A DNA stretch of 64,000 bases from Agarophyton chilense (GCA_030374765.1 JARGXX010000092.1:1364001-1428000), one strand, 5' to 3'; shown: positions 32,527-42,540, numbered from the stretch's first letter. A program made the numbers and translations. The notes: generated from the letters alone by a model not told the origin.

Positions 32527-33213
32527 CTTGGCCTCGCCACAAGGGATCGAGACAGGAGTTAAGAACGAAGGTTGAATTAAGCTCGCCAAAAAACGGGGCT
32601 AGATCCTGAACGACAAAAATCACTGAGCTGAGTGATCCCCAAACAATTCTTTCGGCACACAGCACAGGGTATCGAAGCGAAAAGATCGGGTGGTGAGCGA
32701 CGTGTGAAGGTATCGCAGTGAAGCATGCAGCTCGCTGCGAGGGGGCTCGAGAGGAGCCGACTGCTGTTTAGTTCCAATAACCTACCGTGCAGAGGATTGC
32801 GGTCGAATCGGAATCTTCGGTCACCCGAATTTCAGGTTTTCCCATGGCTTTGAACAGAGCGGACTGCGTGCATTGATGTATCGCAGACTGTGAAAGAGCA
32901 CTTATCTACCGCGATCTGAATTTCGCTCAGTTTTGTGATCACAGCTCTCTCTCTCCTCAGCTCGCTGTCTATTGATCAAATGGCCCAATTATAGACTCGA
33001 ATCCCATCGAGGACAGTTGCTGGGCACTTCTCAAGGGAAAAGACTATCCGCTTCATGTTGGCAGATACGCAAACTACACCGAACTAGGTTCTTAGGAACT
33101 TATTGTCTGCGGCGCAAGGGTCTGTGAAGACGCGCATCATTGAGAGTGATCCGCTAATCTGGATAACAATCTCAGGACGGTCGACGAAAGGCCCACGGGA
33201 CAGAAGGAAAAGA
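32527..33213. other. divergent promoter region, TrpD / lipoate ligase
   Basis: 687 bp. The lipoate ligase frame is open from 33103 without ATG, so an upstream spliced exon carrying a presequence cannot be excluded. No other gene seen. Confidence 0.55.
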
Positions 33214-34236
33214 ATGAATGCAACTCGCGTATTGCTTCTGAGATCAAGAAATGCGTTTTCCAACTTGGCAGCGGAAGAACGCTTATTGCACGAATCAACA
33301 GAACAGACATTGCTTTTCTACATAAACGCTCCGTGTGTGATCCTAGGACGCACCCAAAATGCATTCAAAGAAGCAGACGTATCATTTGCAAAGCAGGAGC
33401 AAATATCAATCTTGAGACGTCGATCAGGGGGTGGCACAGTGGTGCATGACGAAGGAAACTTGAACTTTTGCTGGATGACTTCAAGAGACGATTACAGTCC
33501 TCAAAAGGCTGCCACAATGATCTCAGAAGTGCTCCAGAGTGAATTTAACATCCGCAGTGCGAGAGTCAATGAACGTGCAGATATTCTCGTAGATGAGATG
33601 AAGGTTTCCGGAGCTGCGTATCGTATTACTGGTAGCCGAGCTTATCATCATGGCACGCTGTTGGTGAATTCAGATCTTGCACAGCTCTCAAGAGTGCTTC
33701 GCTCTCCATTACGTGATGAAGTGCATGCCAGTGGTGCCAGCAGCGTTCGCTCAAAAGTTACGAACATATCGATGCATTTAAACGTAACGACAACGCAATT
33801 GATGAAAGCTGTGGCAACTCGATTCGCAGGTAATGAGAATATAGTGGAGGTGAACCCATTCCAACTGGAAGGTTTCCAAAAAGAACGAGATGAACTCAGC
33901 AGTCACGCATGGGTGTATGGACAAACGCCGCGCTTTCATTGTGATGTACAGGTTGATTCTGATAAGCGCATTATTCTGTACGCCAAGAAGGGAGGCATTG
34001 TGCAGGATGTCGAACTGAGGACTTCCGTTGAAGGTCTAAACATACAGGAAGACTTGCGACACGCGGTAATGGGATGCGCGTTTGACGGGGCAGTCTTGGC
34101 ACATGATATTCGGATGCAGGTAGAAAGCGGCGGAGCTAAGGGAACTTCTCTCATGCGGATTGCTGATTACTTTGAACAGCATATCCCACAGCAGTTCTGG
34201 AGAAGTGAAAGAGATGACGTAGAATTAGAATCGTGA
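33214..34236 (+). CDS. lipoate-protein ligase (LplA/LIPT1 family)
   Basis: 340-residue enzyme of the lipoate attachment family, which lipoylates E2 subunits of 2-oxoacid dehydrogenases and the glycine cleavage H protein in mitochondria or plastids. Motifs: NLAAEERLLHE, PCVILGRTQNAFKEAD, RRRSGGGTVVHDEGNLNF (68-85) and the lipoyl-adenylate Lys region EMKVSGAAYRITGSRAYHHGTLLVN (K130). The C-terminal accessory domain is present, as in bacterial LplA. From ATG 33214 the fold begins almost at once, leaving no room for a presequence. Whether it activates lipoate itself or only transfers it cannot be told from sequence. Confidence 0.92.
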   Translation: MNATRVLLLRSRNAFSNLAAEERLLHESTEQTLLFYINAPCVILGRTQNAFKEADVSFAKQEQISILRRRSGGGTVVHDEGNLNFCWMTSRDDYSPQKAATMISEVLQSEFNIRSARVNERADILVDEMKVSGAAYRITGSRAYHHGTLLVNSDLAQLSRVLRSPLRDEVHASGASSVRSKVTNISMHLNVTTTQLMKAVATRFAGNENIVEVNPFQLEGFQKERDELSSHAWVYGQTPRFHCDVQVDSDKRIILYAKKGGIVQDVELRTSVEGLNIQEDLRHAVMGCAFDGAVLAHDIRMQVESGGAKGTSLMRIADYFEQHIPQQFWRSERDDVELES

Positions 34237-34611
34237 ACAAGATAGTGCGAGGCATCAGCGTTGGATCGGTGGTTTGAAAATCGTCTTTTCCTCCCGAAAA
34301 GTGAAAAAGCACCAATCACACAGCTAATTCATGCACGACATGCGTCGGAAACAACTCTACAAAACATGTAAAAGCAGTGACATGCCGATAACGGAGAGAT
34401 TCGAACTCTCGCTCCCTAGGGAAATGGATTAGCAGTCCATCGCCTTAACCACTCGGCCACGTTATCTACCTGTCCCTCGACTGCTGCTCTGGGACATTTA
34501 GACGTATTTAAACTTTTTTTTCTTTAGAAGCGCAGAGAAATTGAATGAAGTGCTGTCAAATCATACAACGCACACAGAACGCGCAGCAACAAGCGAACAA
34601 CAAAGTGGTCG
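34237..34611. other. spacer containing tRNA-Ser
   Basis: Holds the tRNA-Ser gene on the minus strand at 34386-34466; nothing else seen. Confidence 0.6.
34386..34466 (-). tRNA. tRNA-Ser (anticodon GCU)
   Basis: 81-nt type-II tRNA. Acceptor stem GATAACG/CGTTATC pairs perfectly, with discriminator G. A-box TGGCCGAGTGG, D-stem GCC/GGC, anticodon stem ATGGA/TCCAT around loop CTGCTAA (anticodon GCT, reads AGC/AGU), variable arm TCCCTAGGGA and T-arm GAGAG-TTCGAAT-CTCTC. No intron and no encoded CCA, as in nuclear tRNA genes. A TTTT Pol III terminator on the minus strand lies about 13 nt downstream (34370-34373). Confidence 0.97.
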
Positions 34612-35166
34612 ATGGCTGTCACTACGTGCATATTCAGTAGGGCGGCCACAATTTCCCATAAGAGGCGTGAAGCGTTTTCTCTGTCCCGGCCGTGTGACTG
34701 GTATGTCTCCTCTAATGTTCCTACTGTCGTACCCCCATCGAACCAAAGCAAACTGAGATCGGAGACCACCATGTCGCACACTTCCGCAGCACCAAGCCCA
34801 AAACAAGGCTCAGAAATCTGTACAACCCCCGTGTTTCAGGTCTCTAAGCTTTCCAAAGCCTCCGTCGATATACAACCATTGCAACATCCGTCTTCTCCGA
34901 AACGCGCTCCAACCTGTCCCTTCGCATCTTTATCGCCTTCAGCTACCCACCAACCCCAAACGGTCGCCATTTCACCTAATACGATTGCTAACTCTACAAC
35001 CACCCTTAATGTTACACATCGCCAATGTCCGCGTTGGGTGCGCGTGCTTCGTTTCTCGGCCCGCTACATCGCTAAACAGGTTGTTCTTCGCTCTTTGAAG
35101 AAGGTTGTGGGACATAGTTTTCGCTCCATGTGTCCTGCTTTGCAGGCAGCTCCAAAGCAATTATGA
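34612..35166 (+). CDS. hypothetical Ser/Thr/Pro-rich protein, doubtful
   Basis: An ATG frame of 184 codons. A second ATG at 34771 (accaccATGtc) would give 132 residues. The middle is Ser/Pro/Thr/Gln-rich; the C-terminal 50 residues are basic (RWVRVLRFSARYIAKQVVLRSLKKVVG) and could form an amphipathic helix. No family recognised. It is the only candidate in this interval; length and composition leave it uncertain. Confidence 0.35.
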   Translation: MAVTTCIFSRAATISHKRREAFSLSRPCDWYVSSNVPTVVPPSNQSKLRSETTMSHTSAAPSPKQGSEICTTPVFQVSKLSKASVDIQPLQHPSSPKRAPTCPFASLSPSATHQPQTVAISPNTIANSTTTLNVTHRQCPRWVRVLRFSARYIAKQVVLRSLKKVVGHSFRSMCPALQAAPKQL

Positions 35167-35935
35167 TGGCTTATGTCGCTCTAGGAAACCCGCTACTTTT
35201 TGATGCTTGCGTGCTGTTTGTACAGGCCGCGGTTGCCTTTTTTTAACCCTCAGTTTTGACGCCTTTCAAGACCTTTTACCGTGCAATGTTGGATTCCAAA
35301 TGTCGTCCGCATCTCAGTTCAGCTCATGTTCTTGGCAACGTAAAACATACAAACCAAATGCACCCTATTCGTTTGTGCTTGTTTCAGTTCCTTACACTAT
35401 CAAAAACCTCGACTGTCATAATGTATGATACACACATTGGTGCCATTCCGCAATACTCTTGCTCAATGTAATGATGGTCATGATGATGATGATGATGATG
35501 ACGTGACCCTCATTATAGATGACATGGCGGAAAGATGCTGCCCCGTGAACTAAGACAGAATAACTCAGTGTTCTTTTCACATGAGAAAAACTGCTCGATC
35601 TTCTAACAAGTAAAGACTGGCGCAGACTGGTCCGCCTACCTAATTCCGTGCTTTGTGTAACGTGACACAATTATACTTCGATCATACCAGCAGTACTCTC
35701 CCTATCGGACGCAAATCCAAGTGTCATCATCATCCTGAACAGCATAATCAGCTGAATCGCGAGATCCCGCAGCAGCTAATAACAAGGAACCCCTTACATT
35801 TCCCAGTTCACGTTATCTAATGTCCCGTGAAGACCTCCTAACTACACTCCGAACATTCCTCTTACACGATCATTCCGACAAGCACATTTTTATCCGTCTT
35901 ACCTTTGGAAATTCGAATCCAAAATTCAAGCTTGA
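35167..35935. other. 3' spacer before the pseudouridine synthase
   Basis: 770 bp with a (GAT)n tract at 35480-35500. No gene seen. Confidence 0.6.
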
Positions 35936-36901
35936 CTATATATCCCAATTCTCATAGAACACCTGTTCAAGACATAGTCCATGTGCAGGAGCACTCTTCG
36001 GAACAATTCTTCTATCCCGAGATTCGAAAAACTTATCGATGGCAGACAGTTCTAGTTGGCCGCAGCTAACAGCGAGAATGGTCCCCGCTATATTTCGAAT
36101 CATCTTGTACATGGCACCGTTTATTCTAAAATCAATCCGATACATGTCATCCCCTTCATTGACTACATCGGCTGACCAGATTGTTCGAACAGGATTCGCC
36201 AATACAGGAGCAATAATTCCTTCCGGTGGGTTACTGGCATTCGTAAACGCCGAAAAATCATGAGACCCCACGAACTTTTTAGTTGCTGCCCGTAATGCAT
36301 ACTCGGAAAATCCAAATTTTGCCGCTCGCCACTCATGGTATCTGTACAGTCGACGCATCGGGTCCGGGTAGTGGGCGATGGAGAAACGGTATGTATAAAG
36401 CTTTCCTGTAGAACAATAGATACTATGCCATGGGCGGAGTTTTATATCCTGTGAAGTGAGTAACGAAGCTTGTTTAAACATGGGTATGGCATCTTGCGTA
36501 ACCAATGGAGCAAGTTCCAAGTTTGTAAGTCTAATGTCCTTCGGCAGTATTTGATTCAAAACGAACTGGAACTTCTTCATATCCTTCATTTCTTTAGAAG
36601 CCAATAGCTCTGGTACATCAAAATGCACCGCTTGTCCCCTTGCATGGACACCACTGTCAGTTCTACTTGCCCCCACCACCCGTATTAGCTTACCAGCTCT
36701 ACGCTGTATGGCCTTCTCTAATTCACCTTGAACTGAGCGACATGCCTTCTGAAACTGCCATCCCCTAAAATGCGTGCCGTCGTAAGCTACGCGAGCACGG
36801 AAGCGCTTCCTCTTACTGTTGTCAGATGTTGTATCCATCGCTGCTGAGCATGAAACTGAAAGGCATGTTGGGAAAGCAAAGAACAAAAGTTGGGATTTCA
36901 T
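35936..36901 (-). CDS. tRNA pseudouridine synthase, TruA/PUS family
   Basis: 321-residue TruA-family enzyme that isomerises uridine in tRNA. The core begins RVAYDGTHFRGWQFQ and the catalytic Asp is in ASRTDSGVHARGQ (D82). Further matches: FVLNQILPKDIRL, YTYRFS, FVGSHDFSAFTNAS, YRIDFRINGAMYKMIRNIAG and the C-terminal APAHGLCLEQVFY. Two starts are possible: ATG 36901 adds a hydrophobic leader (MKSQLLFFAFPTCLSVSCSA) that may target it to an organelle; ATG 36838 gives a 300-residue soluble protein. I use the longer one. A 13-T tract on the coding strand (36918-36930) precedes the start. Which tRNA positions it modifies (38-40 for TruA/PUS3) is not decided by sequence. Confidence 0.92.
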   Translation of the reverse strand: MKSQLLFFAFPTCLSVSCSAAMDTTSDNSKRKRFRARVAYDGTHFRGWQFQKACRSVQGELEKAIQRRAGKLIRVVGASRTDSGVHARGQAVHFDVPELLASKEMKDMKKFQFVLNQILPKDIRLTNLELAPLVTQDAIPMFKQASLLTSQDIKLRPWHSIYCSTGKLYTYRFSIAHYPDPMRRLYRYHEWRAAKFGFSEYALRAATKKFVGSHDFSAFTNASNPPEGIIAPVLANPVRTIWSADVVNEGDDMYRIDFRINGAMYKMIRNIAGTILAVSCGQLELSAIDKFFESRDRRIVPKSAPAHGLCLEQVFYENWDI

Positions 36902-37723
36902 TTGAACGAAAGAAGTCAAAAAAAAAAAAAATAGCCAGAGAATCTTTCCCCCAAGTAGAGTCCCCAAAAAAGCTACTCGCGTTCGGAAAGGATGAAAGGT
37001 AATGAGTTCGCAGTTCGAAAAAGAAAAACCTATTTCGTATTTTGCCAAGCCCGAAGCTAAATGCTACTCATTTGTTTTTCGGAACTTTTGAAAGAGGAGC
37101 CCAAATGATACTGAACAAGACTGGTTCAGCACCGAAATCAATGTATACCACTCTTTCTACGACGTTTCTTTCAAAGTCAGGTCAAGAGATGCCACTCTCT
37201 ATTTCTGCATCATAAAAGACAGATGTTGGCTGCGACTTTAAAAAACGAAAACATGCGTCTGGAGATAAGAAGAATCCTCCGATTTTGTGAGCGCTTGATA
37301 CAGAGTTGGCGTTCGAAGAAGGAAGAACGGTTCGCTCCGCATCGACGAAAGGTCCATCATTTGTGGTTCGACTTCGTTTCGAGATCAAGGCGGTGATGTC
37401 GATCAATTGACAACTGGAAATTAAAACTACCCGTTCCAAATTGTATTTGAGAGGACATATTTTTGCTGGACACCGGCGGAAGTTCGGATGAGAGCGTGCC
37501 CTGTGACATGCCGCTCAAACGTCCCACCGAAGATACGAACCCCTTTATCCTATCGACCGAACTTTCTGAAGTCCTTTTCACGAGCTTTGGACGTCTATTC
37601 CAACCAAACCGCTGCAGCTGCGATAATTCTGATCCAAGCCACTGTGGTTGAAGCGTTCGTGCAGCACTGAAGTACATAGCGCGAATTCCACGACTTCCTC
37701 GTAGATCATTACACATTGCAACC
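36902..37723. other. divergent promoter region, pseudouridine synthase / eIF2-beta
   Basis: 820 bp. Open frames near 37182-37725 overlap on both strands and look non-coding. Nothing recognised. Confidence 0.55.
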
Positions 37724-38605
37724 ATGGCGGGAGAAATTCCAGATAGCTCTTCTGTTCAGCTGGAAGCAGAGAAAAAGACCGAAGATGCCGCCGCAGTCCC
37801 TTCCTTTGACTTGTCTAAGAAGAAGAAGAAGAAGAAGTCCAAACCCTCGACTACCGATACTGTCGACGCTGCGAATGTCAAAGATGCCACAAATGGGGTC
37901 GATAGCATGGCTCTACAGGATAATAACAATATCAACCTTGATGGACATGTCGACGAGCCGCTTGACTTTGCGCTGCCTGACTTTACCGGAAAGAAAAAGA
38001 AGAAGAAGAAAAAGGTCTTTTTCGACGACGACGGGGATGCTGACGCAGGGACTCTAAACGAAACTACTGAGGGTGCGCAGCGCCGAGACGTACAGCCGCA
38101 ACCTTGGGACGATACTGATCGCGATTACACTTACTCGGAACTCATCAACCGTGCTTTCCAGTTTTTGCATGGAAAGAACCCTGCCTTGGCGAGTGGTGGT
38201 CCGGTAAGAAAAAAGATCTCCTTACAGCTTCCGCAAGTTGCAAGAGAAGGAACTAAAAAGACTGTGTTTCTTAACTTTGGTTCAATCTGCAAGAGCATTC
38301 ATCGTCAGCAAGAACATTTGCTCAACTATATTGGTGCTGAGCTTGGTACAACAAGCAACATTCAGGACGGGGGAAGGCTTGTAATCAAGGGGCGTTTCGG
38401 TGCTGAGGGTATTGCAAACGTACTAAAGAAATACATGCTGGAATACGTGATTTGCACTTCCTGCCGATCACCTGATACAGTGTTGATGCGAGATGCTAAT
38501 ACTCGGCTTTACTTCGTTTCTTGTGAAAGCTGCGGTGCGAAGCGTTCTGTGGCACCAATCAGGCAAGGATTCATGGCTCAAGTGGAGCGACGCAAGAGGA
38601 GGTAA
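37724..38605 (+). CDS. EIF2S2: translation initiation factor eIF2 subunit beta
   Basis: 293-residue beta subunit of eIF2, the GTPase that brings Met-tRNAi to the 40S ribosome. It has two Lys boxes (32-38 and 90-97, encoded by AAG-rich repeats) that recruit eIF5 and eIF2B-epsilon, the conserved YTYSELINRAFQFLHGKNP, the eIF2-gamma-contacting central domain (KKTVFLNFGSIC...RQQEHLLNYIGAELGT), and a C-terminal zinc ribbon with C244, C247, C267 and C270. Most eukaryotes have three Lys boxes; only two are clear here. Start aaccATGg is in good context. It converges on the RSM22-like gene, with 150 bp between stops. Confidence 0.96.
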   Translation: MAGEIPDSSSVQLEAEKKTEDAAAVPSFDLSKKKKKKKSKPSTTDTVDAANVKDATNGVDSMALQDNNNINLDGHVDEPLDFALPDFTGKKKKKKKKVFFDDDGDADAGTLNETTEGAQRRDVQPQPWDDTDRDYTYSELINRAFQFLHGKNPALASGGPVRKKISLQLPQVAREGTKKTVFLNFGSICKSIHRQQEHLLNYIGAELGTTSNIQDGGRLVIKGRFGAEGIANVLKKYMLEYVICTSCRSPDTVLMRDANTRLYFVSCESCGAKRSVAPIRQGFMAQVERRKRR

Positions 38606-38755
38606 ACACATTCGGCCCAGCAGGCCAAAGTTCCTTAGGCTCTTGATCAGTTTTCTCCGTTTCGCTTTATTATCTTTTCTCTGCTCTTTCTGAAACACGA
38701 ATCTCCATTAATGCTAGCTCTCCTTTGCAACGATGGTTGCTTCGAAACCCCGGGC

Positions 38756-40255
38756 TCAAAAATTTAGTGTCTGTGGCTTAGATCTCGGTTCCTCTGGCCA
38801 TACATCTCCCCATTTAGACTTCCGGGCTTTAGAAAAATGACCTGGACGTGCGTTTTTCTTCGATACTACTCGTCTCTCCAGATTTCCATCTCTTGTGCAC
38901 ACATCAATAGCTATATGCTTTCTCTTCATTAGTGGGGCTCTTATTAATCTTCCCCAGCCTGCATTCTGATCCTCATCCTCACTACTACAACTAGAATTTT
39001 GAGCTATTTTTTGTATTGCTATAAACGAAAAGAACTCATCTTCATATCCAGTAGGCAATGGATCAGCATTACGGGAGAACAATGGCCGATTAAGACGTTG
39101 CTGAAACCTACATATCCGATGTCTGGTTATTGAGTCCTTAAGAGGGCAAATCTTTGAATGTAGACACGGCGCAATCACTTTTCCTGCGACGATATGCTCT
39201 TCGTCCGTAGTTACCGATTTATCGCTGTCATTTTCTTGATTTCTTTGTGCGGCATTCAAATTCAATATTGTGTCTCTAGCAAAAGAGATGGTTTCAAACC
39301 CTGCGGCAGTTCCATCCTCTATGATAACAAGAAGACCCCCGATCTTCGTACGTGACCATAATGACTTAATTGTCCTTCGAAGCAGCTTCTCCGCTATCTT
39401 AATACGATTCTCGCGACATACAGAACCATTTTCCTCTTCCAACTCATTGGCCTGCTGTTTTGAATCATGAGGATTTGCCATGGCGTCGCGAACAATTTCA
39501 TTTAGAGAGTATGATGCACAGACAATATCGTACACTTTTCCTCTTAAACTTTGCTCGTTCGTAGAGGTAACGTACTGAACATTTGTGGATGAAACGTTTG
39601 GATCAACTCCCAGAAGTTTTTCTCCAAGTTTCAACATCGGTGATGATTGATCTATTACACAGGCGTCAAGAATGCTTGAAGCTGGCTGATCAGGTTTTAC
39701 GGAAGGAAACGATCGTGTCGCCGCCATTACAGAAACACCAACGCCAGCTCCAAAGTCGAGCACATTGGCTGGAGCAAAGTTAGGTAATCTTCGTCTTAAT
39801 TCCGCCATGACGAAAATATTGGCTGCAAGCGTAGCGGGCATTCTCAGAGCAGTGTACGAAACCGCTTCAGCATCTGTATACTTTAAAGGAGGTTCAACAT
39901 GAGGTTGGCCTTTTTGGGCAACTGATTTCCTCCGACGGAAAAAGTCTGGAGCCCTTGCAAGCGATAGTGCTTTGACATGTTTTCGTATGTGTCGGGCAGA
40001 CAGTCTGTGTTGTTTGATTAAAGAATGAACTTCGGCTTGCACGATTTGAGGGATTGAAACTGCTTCTAAAGGTAATGCGGGAGAGTTAGGTACCCGACGG
40101 AATGATTGGGAAACGAATTCTGAAGGAATAGGGACTGTCATTTTCTCGGGTTGGTCAGATTGATGAACTGGGCACGACGAAAGCAGACGCGCCTGGAAAC
40201 GGAACAAGTTTATAAACGAAACCCTGGAAAAGGAAGGTTGTGTAATAATGTTCAT
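38756..40255 (-). CDS. RSM22/METTL17-like mitochondrial ribosome assembly protein
   Basis: 499 residues of the Rsm22 family, methyltransferase-fold proteins needed for mitochondrial small-subunit assembly. The family entry block is YTDAEAVSYTALRMPATLAANIFVM (126-150), then the SAM-fold glycine loop LDFGAGVGVS (166-175), SYSLNEI and LLVIIEDGTAAGFETI. Cysteines at 364, 370, 382 and 453 (APCLHSKICPL, HRICRFQQRLNRP, DVCTRDG) fit the four Fe-S ligands reported for METTL17. The C-terminal ARKSKWGDVWP is also conserved. The N-terminus (first 30, basic and hydroxylated) suits a mitochondrial presequence. It diverges from the next gene, with 426 bp between ATGs. Confidence 0.9.
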   Translation of the reverse strand: MNIITQPSFSRVSFINLFRFQARLLSSCPVHQSDQPEKMTVPIPSEFVSQSFRRVPNSPALPLEAVSIPQIVQAEVHSLIKQHRLSARHIRKHVKALSLARAPDFFRRRKSVAQKGQPHVEPPLKYTDAEAVSYTALRMPATLAANIFVMAELRRRLPNFAPANVLDFGAGVGVSVMAATRSFPSVKPDQPASSILDACVIDQSSPMLKLGEKLLGVDPNVSSTNVQYVTSTNEQSLRGKVYDIVCASYSLNEIVRDAMANPHDSKQQANELEEENGSVCRENRIKIAEKLLRRTIKSLWSRTKIGGLLVIIEDGTAAGFETISFARDTILNLNAAQRNQENDSDKSVTTDEEHIVAGKVIAPCLHSKICPLKDSITRHRICRFQQRLNRPLFSRNADPLPTGYEDEFFSFIAIQKIAQNSSCSSEDEDQNAGWGRLIRAPLMKRKHIAIDVCTRDGNLERRVVSKKNARPGHFSKARKSKWGDVWPEEPRSKPQTLNF

Positions 40256-40681
40256 AGTTATTCGCGGTAGAAGTTGATAGCAGAGGTCTTAGAAGAGAGG
40301 CACGCTCGCCTTTGATCTTCGAAAGTCAAATGCGTGATATCATATTGTAGATACAGTATTGAGCACGCAATGATTCCGGATCGTCGTTGGACGAGGAAAA
40401 CGCTCAAAACCTGAGGGCACTTTTTTGTTTGCATCAGATTTGGATACAGCCAATGGTAACCCTCAGGAGCAGACCCCACAATCATATCTCCAGTCGATCT
40501 GCCAAATTCTTCTTCTCCTTTCGCAAAACCGGAGGGCCATCATGATGAACATGACCCACCCACCCTGCAAGGCAAGTAATGCTTTCTAAATTTTCCGCTC
40601 GCGTTGAGAATAATAACAAGTCCTACCCCTTCAAGCTTTCGTATCAAACATTTGTCAAACAGTTAAGGATTTCTTTTAATT
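40256..40681. other. divergent promoter region
   Basis: 426 bp shared by the RSM22-like gene and the basic protein at 40682. No gene seen. Confidence 0.55.
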
Positions 40682-41521
40682 ATGAACTGTTTCCACCTGC
40701 GACAACATTACGCCTTGCTTGCCAAACGCTCTTTACCTTCTTCAACAGTGAACTTTTCTATCCTCAAATTTCCATCCTCATGTGCCTTCCAACCCTCCGC
40801 TCCTCTTCTTTCCCATGCAGATACAACAAAAAGCGTTTGCACTTACAACCACTCAATTCCACAAATGCTTCGAGTGCAGAAGAAACGTCGACCAGACGAT
40901 TGGGAAAAGAAAAATTCCAAGCTTTCAGGCCGCTTCCTTCCAATGGACCCACGAGACGAAGCCATCATAAACCTTCTTGAACGCGAAAACGGCCTGCCGG
41001 AGGTAGACAGAGAATACGGACCAGAAGGACCCCCCGCCGAAGCCTACGGAGAGTCCGGGCTAGGTCGTCCAAAAAAGTGGAGCAAGCGCTCTGAAGCAGC
41101 CAGAAAAAGATGGGCTGATCCATCGTATCGCGCAAAAATGTTAGAAAAGAGAGCTGCAAAACGAAGATTGAATGAAGAAGCGAACGGCGCTCCGAAACAG
41201 AAGGTGGAGATTGGACGAATGGACAGTATTACACTGTGTGATGATGATAGGGCTAAAGCTATTAATGATTATGCGCGGAGCAATAAACTGAGAAGTGAAA
41301 AAATATCCGCCTTTCATCGCAATCGTAAGTTGTGGATGGAGACTCGATTGAGCACAGCACAACCGAAACTCAGTGAGGAAGAATATGTTCAAATGAAGAA
41401 GGATCGACAAAAGAAGCGACGAAGTATTGCCTTGAAACGTGCTCAAAATAAAAGTGCAAAAGAGTATGAGGTAAATTCTGAGTGTGATGAATCCGAACCT
41501 GATACAATGCTTTCGGGCTGA
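40682..41521 (+). CDS. basic protein with NUMOD3-like motif, possibly organellar
   Basis: 279 residues, no full family match. The first 60 residues are Ser/Leu/Lys-rich without acidic residues until about 46, like an organelle presequence. Around 125-165 the segment GRPKKWSKRSEAARKRWAD followed by PSYRAKMLEKRAAKRR resembles the NUMOD3 (SEA-x-RKRW) DNA-binding repeat known from homing endonucleases and from some plant plastid proteins. The rest is a highly charged helix rich in Lys/Arg/Glu, ending in an acidic tail. A nucleic-acid-binding role is an inference. It converges on OHCU decarboxylase, with 162 bp between stops. Confidence 0.75.
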   Translation: MNCFHLRQHYALLAKRSLPSSTVNFSILKFPSSCAFQPSAPLLSHADTTKSVCTYNHSIPQMLRVQKKRRPDDWEKKNSKLSGRFLPMDPRDEAIINLLERENGLPEVDREYGPEGPPAEAYGESGLGRPKKWSKRSEAARKRWADPSYRAKMLEKRAAKRRLNEEANGAPKQKVEIGRMDSITLCDDDRAKAINDYARSNKLRSEKISAFHRNRKLWMETRLSTAQPKLSEEEYVQMKKDRQKKRRSIALKRAQNKSAKEYEVNSECDESEPDTMLSG

Positions 41522-41683
41522 GAAACCAATAAAGAAAAAGTTATTTGTACTCCTTCAAAGTTCGAACTCGACAATAGCTCAGCGACATCTATATCACAGA
41601 CGGCGATTTTCCATTCAACTGCGGGGTTTCAAGGAAAAGATACCCTACTCAAGCTTCCTAGTCATACCCACATTGTCAATCTA

Positions 41684-42229
41684 CTAATCTTTCAAATCTG
41701 CGTCGCGGTCATCGTGAAAGATATGTTCAATTCGTAAACGAGCGATTGCTTCCACTTGTTTGCATGCCTCTTCCCTCTCTTCCATCAAATCGTTCCCAAG
41801 TCGTCTCTCAAATGCTTCAAGAACGGCCTGTCTCGTATGATTTCGGACTGCGATGATGAACGGAAAGCCGTACTTTTCCTTATATTTCTGATTCAGTATC
41901 GTAAACTTCTGTTGCTCTTCATCAGTTAGAGCAACCAGTCCGGCACTCGCTTGTTCTTCAGAGCTATGTTTCGTCAACCGTCTAGCTGCTGCCAATTTGC
42001 CCGCTAAATCAGGATGTGCTCTCAGTACATTCAATCGTTCGTCTTCAGTTGCACTCCGAAAAGCTCGGCATAGTGCCTTATGAACTCCTGTTGGGTTGTC
42101 ATGAAGCGACGTGATGTTTAGATACGATCTTTGAGCCACCCAAGGCGAATGTTCATAGACAGTCCCAAAGTGTTCGACGAATTGCGATTCTGATAACTGC
42201 GATGGCTTCAGACCAGATTCTTTTTCCAT
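41684..42229 (-). CDS. URAD: OHCU decarboxylase (ureide pathway)
   Basis: 181-residue 2-oxo-4-hydroxy-4-carboxy-5-ureidoimidazoline decarboxylase, which forms S-allantoin in the last step of urate breakdown, usually in peroxisomes. The catalytic His is in AHPDLAGKLA (H72), followed by EEQASAGL (92-99) and the KYKEKYGFPFIIAVR block. The size is that of the stand-alone enzyme, not the plant fusion with a transthyretin-like hydrolase. ATG 42229 is the first in frame. The last residues (DLKD) are not a peroxisomal PTS1 signal. No other purine-degradation gene is nearby. Confidence 0.95.
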   Translation of the reverse strand: MEKESGLKPSQLSESQFVEHFGTVYEHSPWVAQRSYLNITSLHDNPTGVHKALCRAFRSATEDERLNVLRAHPDLAGKLAAARRLTKHSSEEQASAGLVALTDEEQQKFTILNQKYKEKYGFPFIIAVRNHTRQAVLEAFERRLGNDLMEEREEACKQVEAIARLRIEHIFHDDRDADLKD

Positions 42230-42540
42230 CTTCAAGGCAAAGTGATATTCAATACGTGTCTTCGATATTCTAGTGCGATACCTCCCCCGTACTTGAAATG
42301 GCTCTCTCTCCTTCCATCTTTAGTCTCTAGCTACCAGCTGATGTACCAATCGAGCGCCACATGTGCAAGAAATCCCTTTTAGAGAATATTTGAACACATT
42401 GTTTCTTTTCGACTTTTCAACTTCTTGTGCCGAAATCGATCCCTTTTGTCCGTGATAGATTCTTATAATGGGACTCATCGACATCAAGGTATCTTGAACT
42501 CTACCAAGTAGACACATTACTTCCCAGTCGCTTTTGCTGA

